A stretch of DNA of 64,000 nt, taken from the NCBI RefSeq assembly GCF_013408925.1, contig NZ_JACCAB010000001.1, forward strand, positions 992,001-1,056,000, read 5' to 3'. The notes below the pieces were generated by a model. It searched no databases and was not told the origin of the DNA. It saw only the letters and a program-made list of their open reading frames with translations. This DNA is from Pedococcus badiiscoriae (GTDB lineage Bacteria > Actinomycetota > Actinomycetes > Actinomycetales > Dermatophilaceae). The stretch's first letter is position 1; each line of letters begins with the position of its first letter. The translations under genes were made by a program, and so were the position numbers. Of the stretch, positions 26,126 through 37,352 are shown one piece after another.

Positions 26126-27634
26126 ATGACCCCCACCGCGCCGGGTGACAGCACCGCGTCGAGTGACAGCACCGCGTCGAGTGACAGCACCGCGTCGAGT
26201 GGCACCACTGCGTCGAGTGCGGGTAGCACACCGAGCGCCGCGAGGCGGACCGCCCGGACCCTGCGCACCGGGGCCCTTCGCACCGGGCGCGTGGTGGGTC
26301 GAGGCACGATGGCCGGCGCCAGGCTGGCCGGTCGGGGCAGCAGGGCGGGCGCCCGTCGGGCCCGCGCCTACACGCACTCGGCCGGCGCCGGCGAGAGTGG
26401 CCTAGCGCGCCTCGTCGAGCTGCACTTCGTCAACCTCATGGGTGACGCCGCCCTCACCGTCTCGCTCGCAGGGACGATCTTCGCCATCCCGACCGACGAG
26501 GCCCGCGGCCACGTGGCTCAGTTCCTGGTCCTCACGATGGCTCCCTTCGCCCTGCTCGCCCCCTTCATCGGTCCGCTCCTCGACCGGTTCCGGCACGGCC
26601 GCCGCTGGGCCATCGGCACCACCCTCGCGCTGCGCGCCTTCCTGTGCTGGGTGCTGGCGGGCGCCGTCGCCAACGACTCCGTGTGGCTCTTCCCCGCCGC
26701 CCTGGGCTGCCTGGTCGCCTCGAAGGCGTACGGCGTCACGCGGGCCTCGGCGGTGCCGCGGCTCCTGCCCCCAGGGTTCAGCCTGGTCAACGCCAACTCC
26801 CGCAACGCCCTGGCCGGGGTGGCCGGCATGGCCGTCGGTGGCGGCCTCGCGGGCGCCGCTGCCCGGGTGGGCCCCGAGTGGTCGCTGCGGCTGGCCTTCG
26901 TCATCTACGTCGTCGGGACCGTGCTGGCCATCCGGCTGCCGTCGCGGGTGGACTCCAGCAGCGGCGAGCAGGACATCGAGGACTCCGGGCCCGTGCCCGT
27001 CCGGCGGCACGACGGTCGCCGCCTGGGCCTCTTCCAGCGACTGCGGGCGCGGGTGGCGGCCCTGCCCATCCCGGTCCTAACCGCGCTCTGCAGCGCGGTG
27101 GGCGCACGGCTGCTCACCGGGTTCCTCACCCTCTTCATGGCCTTCCTGATGCGCCAGCACCCGCTGCCCGGACACAGCGGGACGTTCGTCCTGGCCCTGG
27201 TCGTCGGCGCCGCCGGCCTCGGCAACGCCCTGGGCACCGTCATCGGCAACGCCCTGCGCCGGCTGCGGCCGGACCTCATCATCGCGGCGGCCCTGATCGT
27301 CAACGTCGTGGGCGCCCTGGCCGCAGCCCTCTTCTACTCCCTGACCACCGTGCTCGTCCTGGGCCTGGTCGCGGGCCTCGGCGCACAGCTCATCAAGCTG
27401 AGCAGCGACGCCGTGGTGCAGCGTGACATCGAGGAGTCCGTACGCACCCGGGTGTTCGCCTGGTCCGAGACGGTGCTGCAGATCGCGTGGGTCATCGGTG
27501 GCGGGATCGGCATCGCCCTGCCCCTGGTCCCCCAGCTCGGGTTCGGGGTGATCTCAGCGCTGCTGCTGCTCGTCCTGGCCGCATCGGTGCGGATCAGGAT
27601 GAGCCGCCACGTCCCTTCCCCGCGGTCGATGTAG
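26126..27634 (+). CDS. MFS-type transporter with repetitive N-terminal tail
   Basis: A 502-residue membrane protein with about 12 hydrophobic segments after residue 90, in the order expected for an MFS efflux permease (LLDRFRHGRRWAIGTTLALR is the loop 2-3 signature). The substrate is unknown. The first 90 residues are cytosolic, Ser/Thr-rich then Arg-rich, and start with repeats of Ser-Asp-Ser-Thr-Ala-Ser encoded by an 18-bp tandem array. The ATG at 26126 is eight bp past mutY. The last two codons and the TAG lie inside the palindrome 27626-27667. Confidence 0.88.
   Translation: MTPTAPGDSTASSDSTASSDSTASSGTTASSAGSTPSAARRTARTLRTGALRTGRVVGRGTMAGARLAGRGSRAGARRARAYTHSAGAGESGLARLVELHFVNLMGDAALTVSLAGTIFAIPTDEARGHVAQFLVLTMAPFALLAPFIGPLLDRFRHGRRWAIGTTLALRAFLCWVLAGAVANDSVWLFPAALGCLVASKAYGVTRASAVPRLLPPGFSLVNANSRNALAGVAGMAVGGGLAGAAARVGPEWSLRLAFVIYVVGTVLAIRLPSRVDSSSGEQDIEDSGPVPVRRHDGRRLGLFQRLRARVAALPIPVLTALCSAVGARLLTGFLTLFMAFLMRQHPLPGHSGTFVLALVVGAAGLGNALGTVIGNALRRLRPDLIIAAALIVNVVGALAAALFYSLTTVLVLGLVAGLGAQLIKLSSDAVVQRDIEESVRTRVFAWSETVLQIAWVIGGGIGIALPLVPQLGFGVISALLLLVLAASVRIRMSRHVPSPRSM
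26145..26216 (+). repeat. Four 18-bp tandem repeats in the MFS gene N-terminus
   Basis: GTGACAGCACCGCGTCGA is repeated exactly three times (26145, 26163, 26181), with a degenerate fourth copy at 26199-26216. Each adds six residues of a Ser/Thr/Asp-rich hydrophilic tail without changing the frame, so copy number could vary between strains. Confidence 0.92.
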
Positions 27635-27667
27635 AAACGCCGGGATCCCCCGGCGTTTTTACATCGA
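27626..27667. repeat. 42-nt palindrome overlapping the MFS gene stop
   Basis: TCGATGTAgAAACGCCGGG, a short ATC centre, then CCCGGCGTTTtTACATCGA. On the plus strand the 3' arm contains TTTTT, so it resembles a terminator for the MFS gene; the minus-strand gene ends at 27694, so it may serve both. It shares length, ends and core with 15439-15480. Confidence 0.85.
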
Positions 27668-27693
27668 TCCGGGGGCAGGGTCCCGGGGGGACG

Positions 27694-28206
27694 TCAGAGG
27701 GTGCGGAGCATCCTGGTGTTGCCCAAGGTGTTGGGCTTGACCCGCTCGAGGTCGAGGAACTCGGCGACGCCCTCGTCGTACGAGCGCACCAGCTCAGCGT
27801 AGACCTCGGGTTCGACCGCCTGCCCCTCGATGACCTCGAAGCCGTGACGGGTGAAGAAGTCCACCTCGAAGGTGAGGCAGAACAACCGCTCGACGCCCAG
27901 CTCCCGCGCGTCGGTCATGAGCGCCTCCAGCAGCAGCGAACCGATGCCGCGCCCCTTGGCGTCCGGGTGGACGGCCAGGGTGCGGATCTCGGCGAGGTCC
28001 TCCCACATGACGTGCAGGGCCCCGCAGCCCACGACGACGCCGTCCAGCTCCGCCACCCGGAACTGCTGCAGCGCCTCGTAGTAGGTCACGGCGTCCTTCG
28101 ACACCAGCACCCGGGTGTCGGAGTGCGGCCGGACGATCTCGCGGATGGTCCGGATGTCGCTGGTCCGGGCCGCGCGCACCGTGACGCCGGGCGGCGCCTC
28201 AGCCAC
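27694..28206 (-). CDS. Amino-acid N-acetyltransferase, ArgA-like (short GNAT form)
   Basis: A 170-residue GNAT enzyme resembling the stand-alone N-acetylglutamate synthase of actinomycetes (Rv2747 type): RTSDIRTIREIV at the start, acetyl-CoA loop in VHPDAKGRGIGSLLL, then FFTRHGFEVIEG. It would make N-acetylglutamate for arginine synthesis; no other arg gene is near, so this rests on family likeness. The start is uncertain: GTG 28206 overlaps the upstream LCP stop by 8 bp, and GTG 28179 is an alternative; neither has a good Shine-Dalgarno. Confidence 0.8.
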   Translation of the reverse strand: MAEAPPGVTVRAARTSDIRTIREIVRPHSDTRVLVSKDAVTYYEALQQFRVAELDGVVVGCGALHVMWEDLAEIRTLAVHPDAKGRGIGSLLLEALMTDARELGVERLFCLTFEVDFFTRHGFEVIEGQAVEPEVYAELVRSYDEGVAEFLDLERVKPNTLGNTRMLRTL

Positions 28207-29371
28207 CGAGGCGAGCGTTCGCCATGTCGGCGAAAAGGGCCTTGGCGCTGCTGTCGAGGACCACCACCGAGGCGCCACCCTTGGTGGCCACGCCACCTTG
28301 TGCCACCTGGTTCGGCACCGCCGCGGTCGTGCGGAACACCGACGACGCGAGGTTGAGGGCCATGGTCGCGCTGATGTCGGTCTTGACGTTGGCACCGATG
28401 ACAGTGAGCAGCTTGGGCAGTCCGGCCGGTCCCTTGGCCTTGGCGACCGCCATGGCCGCGAGCAGGATGGCATTCTGGTTGGCGGACCGACCGAAGTCGC
28501 CGTTCGGCAGGCTGTGTCGCTCGCGCGCCAGGCCCAGGCCGGTCGAGCTGTCGAGCAGGTTGCGCCCCACCTTGACCAGCAGGGTCCCGCCGTCGCTCTT
28601 GAGCATCACCTTGGAGACGTAGGGAATGCCCCCGACCCCGTCGAGGATCGCGCGGAAACCCTTGAACCCCGTCAGCATGTACCCGTCGATCTTCACGCCC
28701 GTGGTGTTCTCGATCGTCCGCACGATGCCGTTCGTGCCGCCGAAGACGAGCGCGGCGTTGATCTTGTCGGTGCCCCCCGTCGACAGCGGCACGTACGAGT
28801 CGCGGGGGATCCCCACGATGCCACCAACGCCTCGCGCGTCCACGCCGATGATGTGCAGGGCGTCAGCACGGCACTTGTCGGGGGTCTGGTTCGGACGCGC
28901 GTCGGAGCCGACCGCGAGGATGCGCGTCGGCGCGGTCGGGACCATGGCCGCCTTGAGCGAGGGCCACCAGCCACCCACGACCTTCCAGGAGGAGTCCTTG
29001 ACGAGGAGGGTGACGTCATTCTGGTGGGCGACGACCGCGATCGGCACGCCCTGCCACGTGCCCACGCCGCCGGTGACGGCCAGGGCCACACTCCCGGGGG
29101 TTCGCTTGGCCAGGACGGCACTGGCCGCCGCCGTGGCCGGGACCTTGCCGCCCAGGTACACCGAGGTCATGACGGCCAGCAAGTCGGCCGGCAGCCCGGC
29201 GCCGGTCACCTTGGTCGGCGGTGTCGTGGCGCTGGTCGACGACGGCGTGCCGTGCGATGCACCGCTCGATGCGGCCGACTTGGGCGTGCCACCCGAGCAG
29301 GCGGCGACCGTCAGGGGTGCGGCGAGCAGGCCGAAGAGGAGCGAGCGGCGGGGCAGGGAGGACTCGGACAC
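28199..29371 (-). CDS. LytR-CpsA-Psr (LCP) family protein with lipoprotein signal
   Basis: LCP enzymes transfer undecaprenyl-linked glycopolymers to peptidoglycan. The LCP domain runs from TRILAVGSDARPN (about residue 150) through VGIPRDSYVPL and KINAALVFGG, with the phosphate-binding Arg/Asp residues present. Unlike most LCP proteins, the N-terminus is not a simple membrane anchor: MSESSLPRRSLLFGLL, then a lipobox ending in Cys25 (TVAAC), and the paired arginines could suit Tat export. The GTG at 29371 has GGAG five nt upstream. Three strong hairpins (29402-29553) precede it. Confidence 0.86.
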   Translation of the reverse strand: MSESSLPRRSLLFGLLAAPLTVAACSGGTPKSAASSGASHGTPSSTSATTPPTKVTGAGLPADLLAVMTSVYLGGKVPATAAASAVLAKRTPGSVALAVTGGVGTWQGVPIAVVAHQNDVTLLVKDSSWKVVGGWWPSLKAAMVPTAPTRILAVGSDARPNQTPDKCRADALHIIGVDARGVGGIVGIPRDSYVPLSTGGTDKINAALVFGGTNGIVRTIENTTGVKIDGYMLTGFKGFRAILDGVGGIPYVSKVMLKSDGGTLLVKVGRNLLDSSTGLGLARERHSLPNGDFGRSANQNAILLAAMAVAKAKGPAGLPKLLTVIGANVKTDISATMALNLASSVFRTTAAVPNQVAQGGVATKGGASVVVLDSSAKALFADMANARLGG

Positions 29372-29401
29372 GCGCTCCAGAGTAATGCCGGGACCACGAC
29401 A

Positions 29402-29435
29402 GGCCGGACAGGCCCACCGATGGGCCTGTCCGGCC
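29402..29435. promoter_or_regulatory. Perfect 15-bp stem-loop in the LCP gene leader
   Basis: GGCCGGACAGGCCCA, loop CCGA, then TGGGCCTGTCCGGCC: no mismatch. It ends 30 bp upstream of the LCP start codon, so it would lie in that gene's 5' leader, or terminate transcription coming from clpC. No T-run follows on either side. Confidence 0.75.
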
Positions 29436-29479
29436 CGCGCGGACTGCCCGCGGCGTGCGGGGCCTGGAGGCCCAGCACG

Positions 29480-29517
29480 CGCAAGGGGAGGCACCCGATC
29501 GGGTGCCTCCCCTTGCG
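29480..29517. terminator. Perfect 38-bp palindrome downstream of clpC
   Basis: CGCAAGGGGAGGCACCCGA followed at once by its exact complement TCGGGTGCCTCCCCTTGCG. It has no spacer, so the RNA loop would be formed from the central bases. It is the second of three strong hairpins after clpC; the lack of a T-run makes the terminator role tentative. Confidence 0.7.
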
Positions 29518-29522
29518 TGATG

Positions 29523-29553
29523 GGTATGCCGCGTGGTCACCACGCGGCATACC
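29523..29553. terminator. 14-bp hairpin built from GGTATGCC words, after clpC
   Basis: GGTATGCCGCGTGG, loop TCA, CCACGCGGCATACC, all pairs perfect. It starts 23 bp past the clpC stop on the minus strand. The arms consist of the word GGTATGCC that is over-represented across the window. Confidence 0.75.
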
Positions 29554-29575
29554 GCATCAGTTGGTCCTGCGTGCC

Positions 29576-32098
<2,523 letters not shown>

Positions 32099-32220
32099 CT
32101 TCTGCTCCTGCCTATCGAGATCACCTCGATGCTATCCGTGCTACGAGGCCACGGCGTACGCCTTCCGTGCACCGATACCCGATCGGGACGGAAACAAGCT
32201 CTCTCACACGACTCGATGAA

Positions 32221-32237
32221 GGAACGCGGGGCGTTCC
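32221..32237. promoter_or_regulatory. Inverted repeat GGAACGC-GGG-GCGTTCC upstream of clpC
   Basis: A perfect 7-3-7 inverted repeat about 123 bp upstream of the clpC ATG. clpC is controlled by dedicated regulators in actinomycetes (ClgR and others), so this is a candidate operator, but I cannot match it with certainty to a published box. A shorter palindrome CCCGATCGGG lies at 32178-32187. Confidence 0.4.
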
Positions 32238-32296
32238 TCGCCTGTTCCCCGCCCTGAGCGGAGTCGGCTCATGTTCGCCGTGGGCGGACGGAACCG

Positions 32297-32332
32297 CCGG
32301 TATGCCGCGCCGCCCGCCACGCGGCATACCGG
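32297..32332. terminator. Hairpin of GGTATGCC words after the RHH-like gene
   Basis: CCGGTATGCCGC and GCGGCATACCGG are perfect complements separated by a 12-nt GC-rich loop. The hairpin ends 11 bp before the stop of the minus-strand gene at 32343. It has the same word composition as 29523-29553, with no T-run. Confidence 0.65.
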
Positions 32333-32342
32333 ACCCCGCCGG

Positions 32343-32855
32343 TCAGGCGTCGGGGCCCTTCTTGCGGACCTCGTCCACGTGCGCCATGGCCTCGCGGAGC
32401 TCGCCCAGCCAGCTGTCCGACTTGTCGGCGACGAGCCTGACGCACCAGGCGAGCGCCTCCGAGCGGCTCTTGGCGACCCCGGCGTCGACGAGGGTGTCGA
32501 GCACCTTGCGTTCGGGCTGGCGCAGTCGCGTCATGACGGGCGCTGCGAGATGGGTGAAGAGCGCCTCGGTCTCGCCGACCCGTACACCCCAGGAGACCTT
32601 CCGGCCGCTGAGGTGCTCGAGCTCGCGGGCGATCTCGATGCGTCGTTCGCGGGTGTCCTCGCGGAACGACTTGATCCGGCCGCGGGCGGCGATGGTGCGG
32701 TCGGTGTCGTCGACGTCGCCGTCCAGGTCGGGCTCGGCGAGGGTGCCGATGATGATGAGCTCGTCGCGGTCGCGGGTGACCTCGACGGGGCCGGTGAACC
32801 AGTCGGTCGGGAGGCGGCCGGCCAGCCACGCCTCTGCTGTGGTCTTCGTTGCCAT
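32343..32855 (-). CDS. Conserved hypothetical protein with a ribbon-helix-helix-like C-terminal segment
   Basis: A 170-residue soluble protein without a family I can name. The segment KVLDTLVDAGVAKSRSEALA (about residues 117-136) has the helix-turn-helix spacing of CopG/RHH proteins (LDxLVxAGxxxSRSEAL); the N-terminal half is acidic and beta-rich. The upstream DNA carries a 6-4-6 inverted repeat touching the start codon and two larger palindromes, as expected of an autoregulated DNA-binding protein. No toxin-like partner ORF lies beside it. Gene reality is secure; the DNA-binding role is inference. Confidence 0.75.
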   Translation of the reverse strand: MATKTTAEAWLAGRLPTDWFTGPVEVTRDRDELIIIGTLAEPDLDGDVDDTDRTIAARGRIKSFREDTRERRIEIARELEHLSGRKVSWGVRVGETEALFTHLAAPVMTRLRQPERKVLDTLVDAGVAKSRSEALAWCVRLVADKSDSWLGELREAMAHVDEVRKKGPDA

Positions 32856-32870
32856 GTAATGATGATTACA
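32855..32870. promoter_or_regulatory. Perfect inverted repeat TGTAAT-GATG-ATTACA at the RHH-like gene start
   Basis: An AT-rich 6-4-6 palindrome whose first base is part of the start codon; a further ATTACG lies 2 bp beyond on the plus strand. It stands out in GC-rich DNA. The position would block initiation, fitting autorepression. Confidence 0.55.
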
Positions 32871-32916
32871 CGATTACGAGCCTTCGGGGCCGCTTGTCCG
32901 CTGCAGGCGAAACCAG

Positions 32917-32992
32917 AGGTCTGTGCACAGACCTTCCGACCGCCTCCCGCTGACCCGCTCCATGCGCAGTCGCCTAGTCATCTGTGCACAGA
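32917..32992. promoter_or_regulatory. Two TCTGTGCACAGA palindromes upstream of the RHH-like gene
   Basis: AGGTCTGTGCACAGACCT (18 bp, perfect) at 32917-32934 and TCTGTGCACAGA (12 bp, perfect) at 32981-32992, centres 61 bp apart. A half-site GGCACAGAC follows near 33007. They lie between the RHH-like gene start and the end of the PaaK gene, 60-140 bp upstream of the start. They probably bind a dimeric regulator whose identity is unknown. Confidence 0.6.
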
Positions 32993-33031
32993 CTTGCGCT
33001 CAACCAGGGCACAGACGGCGCTCAAGGGTGC

Positions 33032-34309
33032 TCAGCGGGGGCGCTGGTCGCTGATCCGCTTCGCCTTGCCCAGCGATCGTTCGAGGGCGTGCGGCGCGAG
33101 GACCTCGACCCGGATCGTCACGCCGACGCGGTCCTTGACCCGCCGCTGCAGGTCGCCGGCCATGCGCGCGCGCTCGTCGTCGGTCGAGGCCTGCGACGCC
33201 GCCTCGACCTGCACCGTGAGCTCGTCCATCCGGCCGGGCCGGGTCAGGACGCACAGGTAGTGCGGCGTGAGTCCCTCGACGGTGAGCAGGTGCTCCTCGA
33301 TCTGCGAGGGGAACACGTTGACCCCGCGCACGATCATCATGTCGTCGCTTCGTCCGGTGATCTTGGCCATCCTGCGGAACTGGGGGTATGCCGTGCCCGG
33401 CAGCAACGTCGTCAGGTCCCGCGTGCGATAGCGCACCACCGGCATGGCCTGCTTCGTCAGCGAGGTGAAGACGAGCTCACCCTCCTCGCCGTCGGGCAGC
33501 ACCTCACCCGTCAGCGGGTCGACGACCTCGGGGTAGAAGTGGTCCTCCCAGATGTGCAGGCCGTCCTGGGTCAGGCCCGACTCCTGCGACACCCCCGGCC
33601 CGATGACCTCCGACAGGCCGTAGATGTCGACGGCACGGATGTTGCTGCGGCGCTGGACCTCCTCGCGCATCTGCTCGGTCCACGGCTCGGCCCCGAAGAT
33701 CCCGATCTCGAGCGAGGTCTCCTTGGGGTCGATCCCCTGCGCCTCCAGCTCGTCGAGGATCGACAGGAAGTAGGACGGCGTGACCATGACGATCCGGGGC
33801 TTGAAGTCCTGGATGAGCTGGACCTGCCGCTCGGTCATGCCGCCACTGACGGGCACCACGGTGCACCCGAGCCGCTCCGCGCCGTAGTGCGCCCCCAGCC
33901 CGCCGGTGAACAGCCCGTAGCCGTAGATGACGTGCAGCAGGTCGCCGGGGCGGCCTCCGGCGGCTTCGATCGAGCGCGCCATCACCTCGGCCCACATGTC
34001 GATGTCGTCGCGGGTGTAGCCCACCACCGTGGGCTTTCCGGTCGTGCCGCTGGAGGCATGGACCCGGACGACCTGGTCGCGTGGCACCGCGAACATCCCG
34101 AAGGGGTAGTTCTCCCGCAGGTCCGCCTTGGCCGTGAACGGGAACCGGGCCAGGTCGGCCAGCTCGTGCAGGTCGTCGGGGCGGACCCCGGCCGCGTCGA
34201 AGGCCGCCCGGTAGTGGGGCACGTTCTGGTAGGCGTGCGCCAGGCTCCAGCGCATCCGGTCGAGCTGGAGCACGCGCAGTTCCTCGACCGTGGAGACGAC
34301 GTTGTCCAT
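33032..34309 (-). CDS. Phenylacetate-CoA ligase-family enzyme
   Basis: A 425-residue adenylate-forming enzyme of the PaaK type. The P-loop is VHASSGTTGKPTVVGYT, the substrate-binding core IYGLSEVIGPGV, and the hinge GRSDDMMIVRGVNVFPSQIE precedes the C-terminal lid with a Lys in SLGKAKRI. It would activate an aromatic acid as a CoA thioester. No other phenylacetate genes (paaA-E, paaZ) are near, so phenylacetate itself is a guess. The ATG at 34309 gives the family N-terminus; the open frame further upstream is not used. Confidence 0.9.
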   Translation of the reverse strand: MDNVVSTVEELRVLQLDRMRWSLAHAYQNVPHYRAAFDAAGVRPDDLHELADLARFPFTAKADLRENYPFGMFAVPRDQVVRVHASSGTTGKPTVVGYTRDDIDMWAEVMARSIEAAGGRPGDLLHVIYGYGLFTGGLGAHYGAERLGCTVVPVSGGMTERQVQLIQDFKPRIVMVTPSYFLSILDELEAQGIDPKETSLEIGIFGAEPWTEQMREEVQRRSNIRAVDIYGLSEVIGPGVSQESGLTQDGLHIWEDHFYPEVVDPLTGEVLPDGEEGELVFTSLTKQAMPVVRYRTRDLTTLLPGTAYPQFRRMAKITGRSDDMMIVRGVNVFPSQIEEHLLTVEGLTPHYLCVLTRPGRMDELTVQVEAASQASTDDERARMAGDLQRRVKDRVGVTIRVEVLAPHALERSLGKAKRISDQRPR

Positions 34310-34409
34310 GCCGGCAAATCTACGACCCGCGCTGGACCGAACCTGAGAGTTGGCCCTGAATCCCTGACTCCCGTATCGCGGCGGCGAGATCGGACGTACG
34401 CTGCGAAAG

Positions 34410-35336
34410 GTGGACCGGGTGGGGTCGCCTCTGGTCGTCGAGCCACCGCGGGATGGGGTCGACGAGACCCCGCGCGTCCGAAGGGGACCAGACGCGCAGC
34501 ACTTACTCGCGCAACAACTTCCAGGACGACTTCCAGTGCGACGTGCAGCCGACCGACTGCGCGAGCACCGGTGGCTGCTCGCCGCGATCGTGGTGCTGGC
34601 GATGTTCTCGCTGGCCGCTCTCGCAGTGATGAGAGGGTCGGGGCCGTCGCCGATCACGGCCGGCGCCGTGGACAAGGCCGTCAAGGACGGCCTCGCCAGG
34701 GCGAAGGCGGACGCCGCCAAGGCACCGCCGGACGCGGCGGCGGCATACCGGGTGGCGTTGCCCTCACTGGTGACGATCTCCGCCGATCGCACCAGCAGCA
34801 AAGGAGCGCTGCACAGCAACGGCGCCGGCGTGGTGGTCAACGCGGCAGGGGCCGTCCTCACCGCGCTGCACGTGGTCGACGGAGCCAAGAGCATCCAGCT
34901 GAAGTTCTCCGACGGCAGCACCTCGGGCGCGACCGTCGACCACCGCGACCGCGCGTCGGACATCGCCGTGCTCACCCCGGATCGGCTACCCGGGGTCGTC
35001 GTCCCCGCGGTCCTGGGCGGTGGTGAGCAGGTCGGCGACCCGGTGTTCGCCCTCGGTCATCCCCTCGGCCTCACCGGGTCCCTGTCCGCCGGAGTCGTGT
35101 CAGCGCTGGATCGGACGATCCAGGTGGGCGCCAACCGCACCCTCGCGGGACTCATCCAGTTCGACGCCGCCGTCAACCCCGGCAACTCCGGCGGCCCGCT
35201 GCTCGACAGGGCCGGCCACGTCGTCGGGATCGTCACCGGCCTGGCGAACCCCTCCGAACAGAACTTCTTCGTCGGCATCGGTTTCGCCGTGCCCATCGCC
35301 ACCGCTGGGAGTGTCGCCGGCAGCCCCCCGCAGTAG
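34410..35336 (+). CDS. Membrane-anchored trypsin-like serine protease (S1C, HtrA-like, without PDZ)
   Basis: A 308-residue protein: cytosolic N-terminus, one membrane helix (about 56-73), then an extracytoplasmic chymotrypsin-fold domain. The catalytic triad is His154 (TALHVVDG), Asp184 (ASDIAVL) and Ser260 (NPGNSGGPLL). The PDZ domain usual in HtrA/DegP is missing. The GTG is at 34410, with a weak Shine-Dalgarno. It is followed after 52 bp by the MoxR-DUF58-vWA genes in the same direction and may belong to that surface-stress module. Confidence 0.88.
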   Translation: MDRVGSPLVVEPPRDGVDETPRVRRGPDAQHLLAQQLPGRLPVRRAADRLREHRWLLAAIVVLAMFSLAALAVMRGSGPSPITAGAVDKAVKDGLARAKADAAKAPPDAAAAYRVALPSLVTISADRTSSKGALHSNGAGVVVNAAGAVLTALHVVDGAKSIQLKFSDGSTSGATVDHRDRASDIAVLTPDRLPGVVVPAVLGGGEQVGDPVFALGHPLGLTGSLSAGVVSALDRTIQVGANRTLAGLIQFDAAVNPGNSGGPLLDRAGHVVGIVTGLANPSEQNFFVGIGFAVPIATAGSVAGSPPQ

Positions 35337-35388
35337 CCCCCAGCAGCAGCATCTGCACGCGTGAGAGCAACGCACCGAAGGAGAGGGC

Positions 35389-36410
<1,022 letters not shown>

Positions 36411-36432
<22 letters not shown>

Positions 36433-37352
36433 ACCCTGACCCCGTCGCCCCGGGACCGCCGAGTCCCGGGCCACTGACCGCCGAGCGCCTGCTCCGGCGG
36501 CTCGAGTGGCGCGTGGTGCGCCGCCTCGACGGACGGCTCCAGGGCGACTACCGGACGCTGTTCCGGGGGACGGGCGTCGACTTCACCGACCTGCGCGAGT
36601 ACGAGCCGGGCGACGACCTTCGGCACATCGACTGGAACGTCACCGCCCGGATGGACACGCCGTACGTCCGTGAGTACGTCGAGGACCGGGAGGTCACGGC
36701 GTGGCTGCTGCTCGACCGTTCGGCGTCGATGGGCTTCGGACCGGTGGACCGTCAGAAGTCGTTGGTGCTGGCCGAGATCGCGACGACGGTCGCGCACATC
36801 CTGGTCCGGGGCGGCAACCGCGTCGGCGCGGCGTTCTTCGACGGCACCGTCGAGACGATCCCTCCCGGGCACGGTCGCAACCAGGTCCTGCGCATCAGCC
36901 AGGCCCTGCTGCGACCGCCCGACGCAGTCCGCCCCAGGGAGACCACCGACCTGTCCCGGCTGCTCCGCGCGGCCCTCGGGCTGGCGCGGCGCCGCTCGTT
37001 GCTCGTCATCGTCTCGGACTTCATCACCCAGCCAGGCTGGGAGCAGCCGCTGTCGTTGCTGACCCGACGGCATGACGTGGTGGCCATCCAGGTGGTCGAC
37101 CCGCGCGAGTCCCAGCTGCCTGCGGTCGGGATGGTCTACGTCGAGGACGCCGAGACGGGCGAACAGATCTTCGTCGACACCGACGACCCGGCGTTCCGCG
37201 AGCGGTTGGCCGCTGCGGCCCGGGAGCGACAGGCTGCCCTGGTCGCGGCAGCTCGCCGGTCGGGGACCGAGATCCACCCGGTCGCGACGGACGACGACCT
37301 GGTCAGGGCACTGGCCCGGATCTCCGAGCTGCGCCGACGGAGGCGCCGATGA
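36411..37352 (+). CDS. DUF58 domain-containing protein
   Basis: A 313-residue soluble protein: the DUF58 signature REYEPGDDLRHIDWNVTARM (about residues 62-81) and a downstream vWA-like fold with WLLLDRSASMGFG. It is the usual partner of MoxR ATPases. The ATG at 36411 lies inside the end of the MoxR gene and the stop overlaps the next ATG, so the module is translationally coupled. The biochemical role is unknown. Confidence 0.93.

Noticed and set aside
26145..26216. 18-bp repeats as a plasmid-type iteron origin
   Set aside because: They are in frame inside the MFS gene and there is no replication protein gene nearby.
32343..32855. RHH-like gene as the antitoxin of a toxin-antitoxin pair
   Set aside because: No small partner ORF overlaps or adjoins it on the same strand, and the protein is much longer than typical RHH antitoxins.
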